Shown piece by piece: positions 22,456 through 32,644 of a stretch of 64,000 nt of DNA. The translations under genes were made by a program, and so were the position numbers. The notes beneath the pieces were generated by a model. The model saw only the letters and a program-made list of their open reading frames with translations. It searched no databases and had not been told where the DNA came from. Origin of the DNA: Gliomastix tumulicola (lineage: Eukaryota; Ascomycota; Sordariomycetes; Hypocreales; Bionectriaceae); NCBI GenBank assembly GCA_001599755.1, contig BCHX01000001.1, forward strand, positions 372,001-436,000, read 5' to 3'. Each line of letters opens with the position of its first letter. Position 1 is the first letter of the stretch.

Positions 22456-23703
22456 ATGCACTTCACCAAGATTCTCATTCCCACCGCCGCGGTGTGGTCT
22501 GTCCTCGCCGTCGCTCTTCCTGCCCCCCATTGCCGACTCATCTGCCGCGACGCCTCCAGGAAGCAAATCCTCGAATGGGACGATCTCGGCAAGGACAGCA
22601 GGGCGAAGAACAAGAAGAACAAGAAGGATAAGAAGGACAAGAAGGACAAGAAGAAGCAGAAGAATGATCCCCGGGACGACGACGTGAACGAGGAGGTCAA
22701 GTATCAAATCGTCGGCGGCGAGGCGCGGCCGCGTCCCGTCTGCTGGGACGTTTGTGGCCGGGAGGAGATCACCATTCCCCTCGACTTGCAGTTGACCCCT
22801 GCCCAGCTTGAAGCTTTGAAGCAGAGCCTCCCTGCTGATCAGCAGCAAGAGTTCGAAGCGAGCTTTCCTGTCGAATGGCCCCAAGCTTTCGATGACTCTG
22901 TTCCTCCGGGGCAGCCGCAGGGCTTCGAAGCGAACATCCCTGTTGATCAGCCAGAGACCCTCGAAACCGACCTCCCCATCGACCAGCCGCAGACTTCCGA
23001 GGAGGAGCTCCCCAACGACCAATCCGAAGCTGAAGAGGAGGATACTCCCGTAGATCAACCCGAAGCCTTCGAGAAGAACATCCCTATCGACCAGCCCGAG
23101 ACTTCCAGAGAGAAGCTTAAGACTCCCGTCGACCAATCCCAAACCCTCGAGCAGAACATCCCAGCCGATCAACACCAGGCTGTTGATGAGAACATCCCCT
23201 TCGGCCAGCCTCAGACTTCCGAAGACAAGCTTCCTGTCGACGAATCCCAAACCCTCGAGGAGAGCACCCCGGTCGATCAACCGCAGGGGCCCGAGGGGAA
23301 TATCCCCGTCGACCAACCTGAGGTGTTCCACGAGAACGTCCCTGTCGACCGACCCCGTATCGAACGACCCCGGACTTTCGACAACTTTGCCCCTCCTGAG
23401 CAGCCCCAAAGCTTCGGCGACGCTCTCCCCGATGAGGAGCCTGCATACGACGACGACGTCGTCATCGGCGAAGTTGCTCCTCTCCGCAAGCTCCGCCCTA
23501 CCGCCCGTCGCAACCCCTTCCGCAACGTTGTCCCGTTTGAAGAGCCCATTCCTCTGGAAGGGCGCTCGGCTCTTTGCTGGTTCACGCAGCCCCATGAGCT
23601 TGACGATCGCATTCGGGAGGCGGAAAGACAGGGCTTCAAGATTATCGAGTCACCCAAGCAGCTTACCAGCGCTGACATATCTCTCGACGCGTCTCAGGCA
23701 TGA
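22456..23703 (+). CDS. Secreted protein with ~15 tandem 12-residue repeats
   Basis: Single exon, 415 aa. Residues 1-20 are a signal peptide (MHFTKILIPTAAVWSVLAVA). A Lys-rich block follows (KNKKNKKDKKDKKDKKK, about 51-67). From residue ~124 to ~306 there are about 15 tandem copies of a 12-residue unit close to NIPVDQPETLEE, with Pro3, Asp5, Gln6 and Pro7 most constant and one copy carrying two extra residues. The C-terminal ~70 residues are non-repetitive (RRNPFRNVVPF, LCWFTQPHELDDRIREAERQG). Five Cys flank the repeat block (two pairs N-terminal, one C-terminal). No GPI-like tail or enzyme motif. Strongly acidic repeats after a basic block suggest an extended wall or extracellular protein; an effector role is possible but unproved. 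The repeats lack dibasic processing sites, so it is not a Kex2-cut peptide precursor. Confidence 0.85.
   Translation: MHFTKILIPTAAVWSVLAVALPAPHCRLICRDASRKQILEWDDLGKDSRAKNKKNKKDKKDKKDKKKQKNDPRDDDVNEEVKYQIVGGEARPRPVCWDVCGREEITIPLDLQLTPAQLEALKQSLPADQQQEFEASFPVEWPQAFDDSVPPGQPQGFEANIPVDQPETLETDLPIDQPQTSEEELPNDQSEAEEEDTPVDQPEAFEKNIPIDQPETSREKLKTPVDQSQTLEQNIPADQHQAVDENIPFGQPQTSEDKLPVDESQTLEESTPVDQPQGPEGNIPVDQPEVFHENVPVDRPRIERPRTFDNFAPPEQPQSFGDALPDEEPAYDDDVVIGEVAPLRKLRPTARRNPFRNVVPFEEPIPLEGRSALCWFTQPHELDDRIREAERQGFKIIESPKQLTSADISLDASQA
22825..23373 (+). repeat. 36-bp coding tandem repeat, ~15 copies
   Basis: The DNA unit encodes the 12-residue motif with Pro-x-Asp-Gln-Pro core. Copies have diverged at synonymous and non-synonymous sites, so the array is old rather than freshly expanded. 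Confidence 0.85.
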
Positions 23704-25430
23704 TCGTCGCCTGCTCGGTGAAAGCTTACGACAAGGTACGTACGAGCTCTGATTACAATGGACTTGGTTGGTCGATTCTGATATCTGATAGGCTCACCAA
23801 CACATGATCCCACTTGGGCATACTCGCTCGGAGGAGTTTGGTAGACTGGCTGGGGTGGTGGGGGACTGGATTTTGGGATGAAGAGAGCATGGCTGTAACT
23901 ATTCTTCGCAGTATTAATACACTCGCCCCTAATGATCTTTATTGATCCTGGACTTCCCTCTCCATTATTCTGTCTATCCCGTGTCAGGAAACGCCAAAGT
24001 GATGTCGGGTATACCTACGTCGTGTATGCATAACATTGCCTCTCCCTCATGCCGGTGGCCATTCTCCCACCATCTAGTATCCTTCGGGGGCTAACGCCTA
24101 TGGCCCAGGAGGAGATAATACAGGTGGCAGACTTGTCGACTACGGATCAGATACGATCACGCCGCGCGAAGGGTACAGCGAGTGAACAAATGTGGCTTAT
24201 GGAACAAGCAGTGAGTGTCCACGCGCAAACCCCAAAGATCGATGAGGAGAGGACATGGAGAGGATCGTGGGTGGTATCGACAATCACCTGGACAAACTGT
24301 GAGGGAGGTTCTGTACTTCGACGGAGGCAACTTGATATGTGCGAGGTCGGACATCCGGTCGTACTTCTTAGGAGCACCTGTCCCTTGGCTGATGTACTAA
24401 ACATCATGTGCTTCTCCGCATAGAGAAGCCCCCGACAGCTGTATTGGCATGTCTTGGAAGCCGCCTCCTTCACTTGGCATGGGCTGAATGCCGGGGAAGA
24501 TGGAAGCAAAGGATTGCATCTCCACGGCTTTGACAGCTCACGTATGTCGCATCGTGGTGGCTCCCTCCGAAGCCCATGCTGTGGGGGGGTTGTCGAGAGC
24601 TTGTCAGGAGTGTGCTTGGAAGACATCAGCTACTGACTATCGTGCTGAACATCCATCTTATACCTGTTTCAACACTTCTAGCTTTTCAAACCCCGAAGAG
24701 ACCATTGCGCGCTCTAGCCACGACAGATGCAAGCAAAATACCGCTCGTCGTTAGACCCGACCCATCTCATTGGGCCAAATGCCGCCTGCAACGGGACAGC
24801 CGGGCCTAGTATGTATACGGCCGACCCCGGGATATCCGGGACGATCGTCGGGGCGAGCCTCTTTTGGCGTGGCAGTCTGATGGGCTGCTGAGCGTACTGT
24901 GGCCCTGAGTCATGGGCAGCGTGGGCACAGAATAGGCGTCTTGCATGTGAAAGGCGTTTTTGCTGCCATATGGGCCTGTGGTCTAGATGATGCGATGTTG
25001 TGAACGTGCTGCCCGCCGTGAGCACACCTTCAGAAGAATACCTTGGTGCCTCTCACATCGCATTGGCCAATCCGCTCTTCGTTTCATCGCTCTCACCATC
25101 CCTTAGTCAGCGTCGCAGGTTGCTGGATCTGGTGCCAGGGGATCGGCTGGTGACAGGAGCCAGGTAATGAGCAGAGACTGCTGTCTCGTTTCCCGGTCAC
25201 GGGGATGATGGGCGCATTGAATGCGGAGACGACGGGCGCGGAGCGCGGGAGGAATCACCCGCAGGCGAGGCAAGCGCTTGACAGACGGAGCTTGAGGAAA
25301 TAGTACGTAGGTCAACGAAAGTCATGCCTCAGGCTGGGAGAGCAGGAGAATACTGCCAAATCCGGCATCAACTCTGGGAAGTGCTCACGCGAGACCTCCA
25401 TCCCATGCAGCCAGCAGCCCAGCATCAGCG

Positions 25431-25458
25431 AATCCATCCATCCACCCATCCATCCATC
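25431..25458. repeat. (ATCC)n imperfect microsatellite
   Basis: ATCC tetramers with one ACCC interruption. Confidence 0.85.
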
Positions 25459-26448
25459 TCTCTTGGGCTCTGAATCCTCTGACCACGGTGTGGTGTGTGG
25501 TTGGTGGTGCCATCAGCTTTTTCGCCGTCTGTCTGCAGCCCTCGGTGGTCGGTGGTGGCCCTCAGCAAAAATCCTTATCAGCTTGATCCGAACATACCGG
25601 GCGAAGAGTGAGAGAATAGTGCCGGAATAGGCAGATAACGAAACACGACTTGCATGGCCAGCTGTGCCAAGGCGCTGAAGCTAGAGCCAGGGGGGGTTGC
25701 CACACTGCTGTCCGCTGGAAGTTGGCCAATGGCTAGTGAGGGTCAGACGCGATAGTGCCCATACAGGCGTGCACAAGTCCTTATTTCCTTCTCCTGTTTC
25801 CCTCGCTTTTGGGTCTTGGTCGTTGATTTTCCACTTCCCAACTCCTAGGCTGGCTTACCTGCCGGGCCTTCCTGCGGCTGGGCTCGGTTCGGTGACTGCT
25901 GTGCATATTTCTCGGCCTAAGGTGCATGAGCGACCGCAGTTGCACGACTCCGAGGAGTGTGTATGGTGGCTGGTCGTAAGCGAGGCTCGCTGTTGCTCGT
26001 GTGTGCGACCCCTCAAATACCACCCTCTAAGATGGGGGGGACATGCGATAGCCCGATGAGAGCTGATAGAGCCAAGAGAGGGGTGGTTGCACTCGCTTGA
26101 TGCGTAGGTATCATTTTCGACCACGCCAGCCCGACCGGTCAGATATCCCAACTCACTGTGGTGATGTGATTACTGATGATGTCTCTTCACCCCCTGCCCA
26201 AAACCCGCGTCCACGCTTTTTCCGCTAGGATATGCACGCCAGAGGTTCCTCTGCCTGCCAAAGGGCGCCTAACGTGCATCCTCCCATTCTTATGGTATTC
26301 TTAGCAAGACGAACAAGAGCCAAAAGAACAGACAGGCTCTCTGCAGTGCCAGCGTTTCCGGCTCCCCCCCGCAGTGCCACGGAGGATCTGACCTGCTTAC
26401 GGCCGGACTGCGAGGGAAGGATTCAGTCAAGCGGGATGGAGGGGGAGT

Positions 26449-26474
26449 GGGATGGATGGATGGATGGATGGATG
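26449..26474. repeat. (GGAT)n microsatellite
   Basis: About six GGAT units, upstream of the F-box-like gene at 26791. Confidence 0.95.
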
Positions 26475-26620
26475 TGTGGTGGTTCTTTTTGGGACGATGC
26501 ACGCACGTCTGGGCCAGGAAGCGGGATGGAGGGAAGCAAATGTACTTTTTGTCGAGGCCTCGTTTATTTAATGCAACACACCATCGCTTGCACACTCGTG
26601 ACCACGTAGCTATTTTTCTC

Positions 26621-26643
26621 CTCTGCTCTGCTCTGCTCTGCTC
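26621..26643. repeat. (CTCTG)n pentamer repeat
   Basis: Four and a half CTCTG units about 150 bases upstream of the ATG at 26791. Confidence 0.9.
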
Positions 26644-26790
26644 ACCTGCTTTGCCACTTGGTCCTTTCTTTGGCTGGGTGGTATATCTGGTGGTGTGGTC
26701 CCCCCCGTCTCAGAGAAAAGGCCATCGTGATCGCTGTCGCTCGCCAATATACCACGCATATACATACCATCACCATCACCGTTTATCACC

Positions 26791-27915
26791 ATGGCAGCTG
26801 AGACAACTTCTGTCCCTCGCGCGGCGAGCCTCGTCAACAGGATCCTGTCGACGCCAGCAGCACCGCAGACCAGCTCGCCGCTCTTCGGCCAGCTGCCCGC
26901 CGAGATCAGATCCGAGATCTTCGCCTACGTCCTCACCGACGCCCCGGACCACTCCGTGCCCGAGAAGGCGTACCCCAAGCACACGTGCTTCACGCGCCCG
27001 GGCTACTCGGCCCCGCGCCGCACCGACGCCGCGCTGCTGCGGACGTGCCGCGCGGCCTACAGCGAGGGCTGGCACCTCCCCTTCGCGATGCGCGAGCAGG
27101 TGCACTGGGCCGTGCGGGACTGGCAGCGCGCGCCTCCGGGCTACGACTTTGAGATCGCGATGCACAAGATGGGGCTCATGCTGCGCGCCGCGCGCGAGCA
27201 GAGGGGTGGCGGTGGTGTTGGTGGTGGTGGTGACGGAGAGAAGACGCCCCCCTTTGAGATCCAGAGCCTGCGCGTGTTCGCCCAGACCTTCATGCTCGAG
27301 TGGGGGAACCTCGCCCGCCTGCTGCGCACGGAGGACCTGCACCCGCGGTCGCTGAGTCTGACGGTGCGGCACGCGGACTGGCCGGGCTGGGAGGATGACG
27401 CGCCGCTGCAGCTCGAGGGGAAGTGGCTGCCGGCCGTGAACGAGGTGCTGTCGTCGAGCGTGCGCGAGGTCCGCGTCGAGCTGGAGTCGCTGCAGCGCAA
27501 GGCGGGCCAGGTGGACGAGATCGCGGCGCAGATGAGGGACAAGTGGTGGTTCCGGCGTGATGACGGAGTTGAGATGTACGCTGACGATGACGCCGACGTG
27601 ACGACGGTGCAGCGCTGGCAGGGCACGAGCCGGTGGCACGGCATGCGCTGGGTCAGGGACGAGTCGAGCGAGGGCGTCATCGACTACTACGTCAAGACGG
27701 TCGTCTTCCGTCCCGTGGGCGTGCTGGCGAGGAAGGGCGTGTCCGTCAGTCCCGAGGCGCGCGAGTTTGCGAACAGAGGGAGCCGGCCGCTGGACGCGGA
27801 GCTGAGGCTGCGCATTTCCGAGTGTCGGCGCATCATACACTCGCAGCCGTTTGTGGTCGAGGACGAGCGCAACAGGATGCCCATTGCCAGGCGACGGCTG
27901 AGGCGTAGGGGATAA
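26791..27915 (+). CDS. F-box-like fungal protein, function unknown
   Basis: Single exon, 374 aa. After a 30-residue disordered start, residues ~31-52 read SPLFGQLPAEIRSEIFAYVL, the LP.EIR.EIF core of F-box or F-box-like motifs common in large fungal families. RTDAALLRTCRAAYSEGWHLPF (about 77-98) matches the usual second element, where LLRTCR..Y.E precedes the variable body. A Gly run (RGGGGVGGGGDGE, ~138-150) is a flexible linker. The rest contains two ordered-looking blocks (SLRVFAQTFMLEWGNLARLL and SVREVRVELESLQRKAGQV) and ends strongly basic (IARRRLRRRG). F-box proteins recruit targets to SCF ubiquitin ligases, but in these fungal families that is rarely tested. Coding GC is very high at third positions, so a long antisense open frame exists and was ignored. 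Confidence 0.7.
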   Translation: MAAETTSVPRAASLVNRILSTPAAPQTSSPLFGQLPAEIRSEIFAYVLTDAPDHSVPEKAYPKHTCFTRPGYSAPRRTDAALLRTCRAAYSEGWHLPFAMREQVHWAVRDWQRAPPGYDFEIAMHKMGLMLRAAREQRGGGGVGGGGDGEKTPPFEIQSLRVFAQTFMLEWGNLARLLRTEDLHPRSLSLTVRHADWPGWEDDAPLQLEGKWLPAVNEVLSSSVREVRVELESLQRKAGQVDEIAAQMRDKWWFRRDDGVEMYADDDADVTTVQRWQGTSRWHGMRWVRDESSEGVIDYYVKTVVFRPVGVLARKGVSVSPEAREFANRGSRPLDAELRLRISECRRIIHSQPFVVEDERNRMPIARRRLRRRG

Positions 27916-28844
27916 ATGGCTGTGTCACTCACTGTTCGGTGGTGAAAATGGAATAAGCGAAGCCTGTGATGATGAATTGTCAGCGGGGGTGTCATTTGGC
28001 GTATGGTCATACAGCCACTGGTGCGGAGGGCGCGGCCTTTATGATTTTTCCAACCATGCTATATATCCTGAGAATTCGCAATGAATCTTATGAGAAATGA
28101 ATAAAACCAGTCAAAATGCAATGAGAGAGTTCTGTTCCTTGTCAAGTAGGAAGCCCCGAGGAGCTGTGCAGCACTCCCCAACACACGCTAGGGAGGCAAG
28201 GTACCTGTAGTCAGCACAGCACCGGCCTTCCTCCAGTGTTCACCCGCTGTAAGAGGGCCAGTGCTGTTGTTCCTCCTCATTCAGCACGTTCGACGAGTCC
28301 AGCACCAACACCTCAGCTCTTCCACATCCTTCAACACTTCCGCACACATACAGGCATACATCACTGTCGGCCCGGCACCTCCAACACTCCGTCCCAGCAT
28401 CTCGGGGAGCTGCGAGCGATCCACAAGATCGGACGCCCTGCCCCGAGGATTTCGGCGCCATCCCGCCAGCTCGTCCCCAGCGATCTCCAGCCTCAATCTC
28501 TGCATTCCGAAGGTGATGATCGCCCACGCACGCCCATTGCCCCTAGCCTCGCCGCTAACCCCTAATCTCTCCTTCGGCCGGCGATGCCCCGCGTTCCCAG
28601 CGCCGACGGAGGGTTTTGAAACGGGCGTTAGGGCGTTCAGGGAAGCTCGCGGCGTCCGACGCCTGCTGGATTGGGATGTAACACGCGGCGCTGGGTCGCT
28701 ATTGAGGCGTCATAGGAGCAGGATGGGCAGTGCTTCTGAACGTCGTGGTGTTGGTTTAAAAGGGCACGTTCGATCGCATTCTCTGCAGGAAAGACATCCT
28801 CCAGGCTATTCTCCCGGTTGAATCTTCCGTCAACAACGCTCAGT
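27916..28844. other. Intergenic, upstream of the GH128-like gene
   Basis: No gene seen. A TATA-like element lies near the right end. Confidence 0.55.
28755..28762 (+). promoter_or_regulatory. TATA-like element (TTTAAAAG)
   Basis: Lies 83-90 bases upstream of the ATG at 28845, a usual distance for inducible fungal secreted-enzyme genes. Confidence 0.45.
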
Positions 28845-29828
28845 ATGCATGGGAAACTTCTCGCAGTGTCTGCCATGGCTACTACGGCCATGGCAGCGGC
28901 CGTTGCTCCCCTGAGCGACGCTGTCAAGGCCAGGGCTTGCTCGCCCGCCTTCAAGAACATCGTCTTCAACTCCGGCGTCAACGACCAGCCAGACATCGTC
29001 GGTCGCCTCCAGACCATCAAGTCTTACGGTGTCGACAAATGGAGTACAAAGAGAACTCCCCTCCTTCTCATCATTCTGCTTGCTAACATGGTACAGTCGG
29101 CTTCACCCTCGGCAGCGCATCGCCAGAGAGCCCCGTCCTCAACGACAACCAGATCAAGATGGTCGTCTCGGGTGCAGACATTCAAGCAGGCGTCGACCTC
29201 GTCACCGGCCCCAACGCCCCCGAATACCTCGGCATCCTCAACGAGCCCGACGGCGGCTTCTACGACCTCCCCGTCTACTCGCCCGAGGAGGCTGCCGGTC
29301 TTGTCCGGCCTTTCCTCGACGCCCAGACGTCCACGACGTACCTCTCCCCGGCACCAGCATACCCGGACTCGGACTGGCTGCCACGCTTCTTCGAGGCCTG
29401 CCAGTGTGCTGATCGGTTCCCCGTCATCCTTGCCCATGTCTACAGCGTCGACGCTCAGGGGGCCATCGGTCTGATCCAGGGTGTCATGGACCAGTTCCCG
29501 GGCAAGACTATCTGGGTGACTGAGATCTCGCCCGCCAGCGATCCTGCGCAGAACTGTGGGCTTGATAACCAGGGAGTGGCGGCCTGGATGAGCGAGGTGA
29601 TTGGCTGGGCGGCGCAGCAGCCCGTCATCGAGAGGATCTTCTGGAACTGTGGTGAATGGTGAGCTTGCCCACCTAACCATGTCTATGTCTTCCATTCACA
29701 GATCAACTAACATTATTCGCAGGGGAACGCTCTATCCCGACCCGAGCCAATGCAACCCGAGCCTTACCAACTTCGACGGATCGCCGACGGCTCTCCTCGA
29801 GGCCTTTGGTCAAATCTGTGCCGCATGA
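28845..29828 (+). CDS. Secreted glycoside hydrolase, GH128-like (Asl1-type)
   Basis: Model: join(28845..29043,29097..29658,29723..29828), 288 aa; introns of 53 and 64 nt, the first with a TGCTAAC branch site. Residues 1-20 are a signal peptide. The TIM-barrel catalytic core of the Asl1/GH128 type is recognisable. LGILNEPDGGF carries the general acid/base Glu116, and TIWVTEISP carries the nucleophile Glu209 seven-eighths round the barrel. IERIFWNCGEWGTLYP near the end supplies the aromatic residues at the substrate cleft. GH128 enzymes cut beta-1,3-glucan, so a role in cell-wall remodelling or glucan feeding is likely. The second splice (TG|G) restores Trp in the CGEWGTLY motif, supporting the model. 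Tail-to-tail with the GH16 gene 580 bases away. Confidence 0.82.
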
Positions 29829-30409
29829 TGGAGTTGAGAACCTAGAATGATAACGCTGCCCGGCCCTCTCATGATGCTGGTAGTTCATCCTCATCTGTAA
29901 ATAGATGTGCTGCCGCAAATATTATTCTGTCAATCTTCGTCGCTCTTCTTTGTGTCATCTGTTGCCCTGTGATCAGTGACCAAGGGCCGATCTCTTTTTG
30001 GTGAACTAGTAGGTATAGCATCACCTCCATACTCCTATTGTTCATCCCATCCTTTGCTGATGCTGTTGTAGTGGGAGGCTCAGACCAGATCTTAGTAACG
30101 CCCTCACGCGTACCATGTTGGCCAATGCTGGCAAGTGGGAACTAATCGCCCGCCGGCACTTTCAAGTTCACGGCCTTTAAGAAGGGGCTTACTTGAATCT
30201 CTACTTGCCTCCAGAACGATCAGAACATACCCAGAACACGAAGCCTTCGATCCCGATGCTTAACGAGTCGTAATATTCACTACTCATTACACCTAACCAA
30301 CCTACTTATCGACACATGTGATAACAAGACGAAGCCAGTCATTACCTCCACCACCGGACTCACACAGCACCTGGTCCTCTCCCTCCCTTCAGCTTCTCTC
30401 GTCGCTCCC
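29829..30409. other. Intergenic between convergent GH genes
   Basis: It holds both 3' regions. No additional gene or repeat seen. Confidence 0.6.
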
Positions 30410-31301
30410 TTACGCAACAACTTGGATGCTCTCCCAGGAGCCACTGTTGCCATTGTAGACATACTCCTTGACATTCTTGGTCGTAGGTCCACTGCCACCT
30501 GCGTAGTCAACTGCCTTGATGGACTTGATCCAGGCATTGAACGGCGCCTGGGCAAAATTGGTCAGACCACCTGCCCACTCGACCGTCCCCGGAGGATTCG
30601 AAGGCAGACCCGCGACCCAAGTGCCGATCTTGATCTGCATCGGTGTCTGCGGGTAGCGAGTCCCAGCCTTTGCTTCCTGGTAGGTGAGCGTCCGCACCAC
30701 CGTCCCGTCGATCAGCCACTCCAGCTGCGCGGACGTCCAGATGATACTGTACGTGTGCAGGGAGCTGAGAGGCTGAGCGACAGTGTGGAAAGCCCCACGG
30801 TCATATGTGGTGGTATCCCCCTTGCCGAAATAATTCGACTGAACCTGCGTGTCATCTCCCCCAAGCCACTCCCAGTCGATCTCATCCAGGTCCGCGGACT
30901 GGAGCACCACCGAGGTGATGACGCCCTGGCCGGGACTCGCTATAAGCTCCACGTCCACGCGGCCAAAGAAGATGAAGTGCGAGGAGCCGATCGTAGGCCC
31001 CTGGGTGGGATTCGCGATGGAGAAGAGGGCGCCGTTGGAGTGGCCATAGCTGATAGTGGTGCCGGTCTCTGCTGTGAAGGCGCTGCATGCACCATGCGAG
31101 AAGTCCCAGTTGATGGTATCGGAGCCGAGGGCTGGGCTACCAGGGCATGCTAGTCATAGTAAGTATTAGCTGAAAAATAGGTATGTCATGGACAGCACAT
31201 GAGATCTTACATTTCTGCAGAGGATTGCAGTCGGTGAAGGTTTGGCCAAGCACCGCCCCAGCAACGAAGATGGTCAGCGCTGAGAAAGAGCCGAGCATCA
31301 T
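30410..31301 (-). CDS. Crh-type GH16 transglycosylase/glucanase, secreted
   Basis: Model: complement(join(30410..31149,31211..31301)), 276 aa; one 61-nt intron, phase joined at T|CA. Residues 1-20 are a signal peptide (SALTIFVAGAVLGQ). TDCNPLQKSCPGSPALG, right after cleavage, is the hallmark N-terminus of Crh chitin-glucanosyltransferases. The active site is DLDEIDWEWLGGD, with nucleophile Glu120, helper Asp122 and acid/base Glu124. HTYSIIWTSAQLEWLIDGTVVRTL and NPPGTVEWAGG are the usual acceptor-side strands. Crh enzymes join chitin to beta-1,3/1,6-glucan in the wall. No Ser/Thr-rich tail or GPI signal follows, so this member should be soluble or wall-held without an anchor. Two adjacent ATGs exist (31301 and 31298); the first is used. 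Its neighbour is another glucan-directed enzyme. Confidence 0.9.
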
Positions 31302-32644
31302 GACCGACCGTGACCTTGCAAGGGGAAGACCGGAGTCGAAGAAGTCGAGAGCGTTTCACGAAGCCTGAAGAAGGAATGCGGAAGTACTGTAGGTAGTGTG
31401 AGAGAAACGAAGCAGAGCCAAAAACGAGGAGGGCAGGAGGAGCCTCATAATAAGAAGGAGCCAGAGCGCTGGGAATCCCGGAAACCTTCATCCCTCGACT
31501 GGAATGTTTTCCAGAGGCAATCTAACGGTCTCCCTCCTGATTTCTAAAAATAACGAACCAAATCTTCGCCTGTCGCTTCTTTCCATGGCGCGAATGGCGT
31601 GGTTCCCGGGCCGGTGTGAAGTCAAAATCCCATAGCTTGACGGGCTATTGGCTCAGCCTCGAGATCGTGGGGTAGCGTTGGAGAGACAGGTTGCGTCATG
31701 ATACGAGAAGCAGAGGCCTCGGATGGAGAACGGCATCTCGATCCGTGTCGAGAGGAGGTCAGGTCGGGGAGGAGGTCGAGGCTGTGAGGCCAACGCCGGC
31801 TTCGGATCGATGTTTCAAGTAGGCCCTAATGCCAGACTGACGGACGGCAATGACGAGGCTGCGGGGAATTGTGCGGCAATATTCGTCACGGCACAGATGC
31901 CAGACGCGCGTCTGAATGGTGACTGCTGGACATCAGACACTGCGCGTTGACTTGTTCGGGAAGAGTGTAGACCGTGCAAGGAGGATAGACCGCATCTTAC
32001 CTCCAGACTGGTGCCTGTACCAGTTGAGGGAGACAGATGTTCGATCGATAAACGCTTTGTTCCCTTGCGTACGAGTAAGACCGAACGGACACTCTCCATG
32101 GTATACGGCAAAGGACAATCAGGCATACCTCGCTCCGGGTCGTAGTCGTACCCGTAGTATGCATCTAAGCAGGTTACATAAGCAACTCTCGCACCCAGGC
32201 ACCTGTTACACAGTGCGAGTGCCCTCTTTCTTGCACAAGTCTCCACAGACGCGCCCTGAGTCACGCATCTCCCTCCTCCCTCCCTCACCCTTCTCTTCCT
32301 TGACTGTTTTCATCCCAAGCATCGTCGGTGTCAGAAAGCAGACCTCCTATTGCAGCGGATGCTTAAGCTGAGCCTCCTCTGACCCTTAGGCTTTCGTCCT
32401 TTTCACGCTTTCATTTGTTTCACACCTTCGTCTTCTTCGCATTTGCGTCATCCTCACACTTCCATCTTCTTCACGCTTTCGTCCCTTCTACGTCTTCTTC
32501 TTCAACCCTTCGTCATATTCACGCTCTCGTCTTCTTCACGCTCTCGTCTTCTTCACGCTCTCGTCTTCTTCACGCTCTCGTCTTCTTCACGCTCTCATCC
32601 CTTTCAAACATTCGTCTTCTGTACACCTTCCGCAAAAGATCACG
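31302..32644. other. Intergenic, upstream of F-box-like gene
   Basis: The left part is the GH16 promoter. The right 240 bases are a minisatellite. No gene between them could be supported. Confidence 0.55.
32405..32620. repeat. 17-bp minisatellite, about 12 copies
   Basis: Period 17, unit ACGCTCTCGTCTTCTTC. Copies from 32521 to 32588 are identical; those to the left (from 32405) and right are diverged. The array ends about 25 bases before the ATG at 32645, so it lies in the promoter or 5' untranslated region. It is pyrimidine-only apart from A and G in ACG and TCG. The period is not a multiple of three, so the open frame through it is not a gene. Confidence 0.9.

Larger units (their letters stand above)
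23704..26790. other. 3-kb gene-poor interval
   Basis: No gene could be supported. Open frames at 24049-24636 overlap on both strands and give no recognisable domain, though a short stretch on the plus strand (about 24215-24400) reads VLYFDGGNLICARSDIRSYF and may be a relic. The right half contains ATCC/GGAT tetramers, a CTCTG pentamer run and the promoter of the next gene. Confidence 0.5.

Noticed and set aside
22825..23373. Kex2-processed repeat peptide precursor (KEP or RiPP type)
   Set aside because: The repeats lack KR/KK/RR cutting sites between units.
26776..27840. 354-codon minus-strand open frame
   Set aside because: Antisense shadow of the F-box-like gene at 26791.
32405..32620. 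CRISPR-like array
   Set aside because: The copies are directly adjacent with no spacers, and the genome is eukaryotic.
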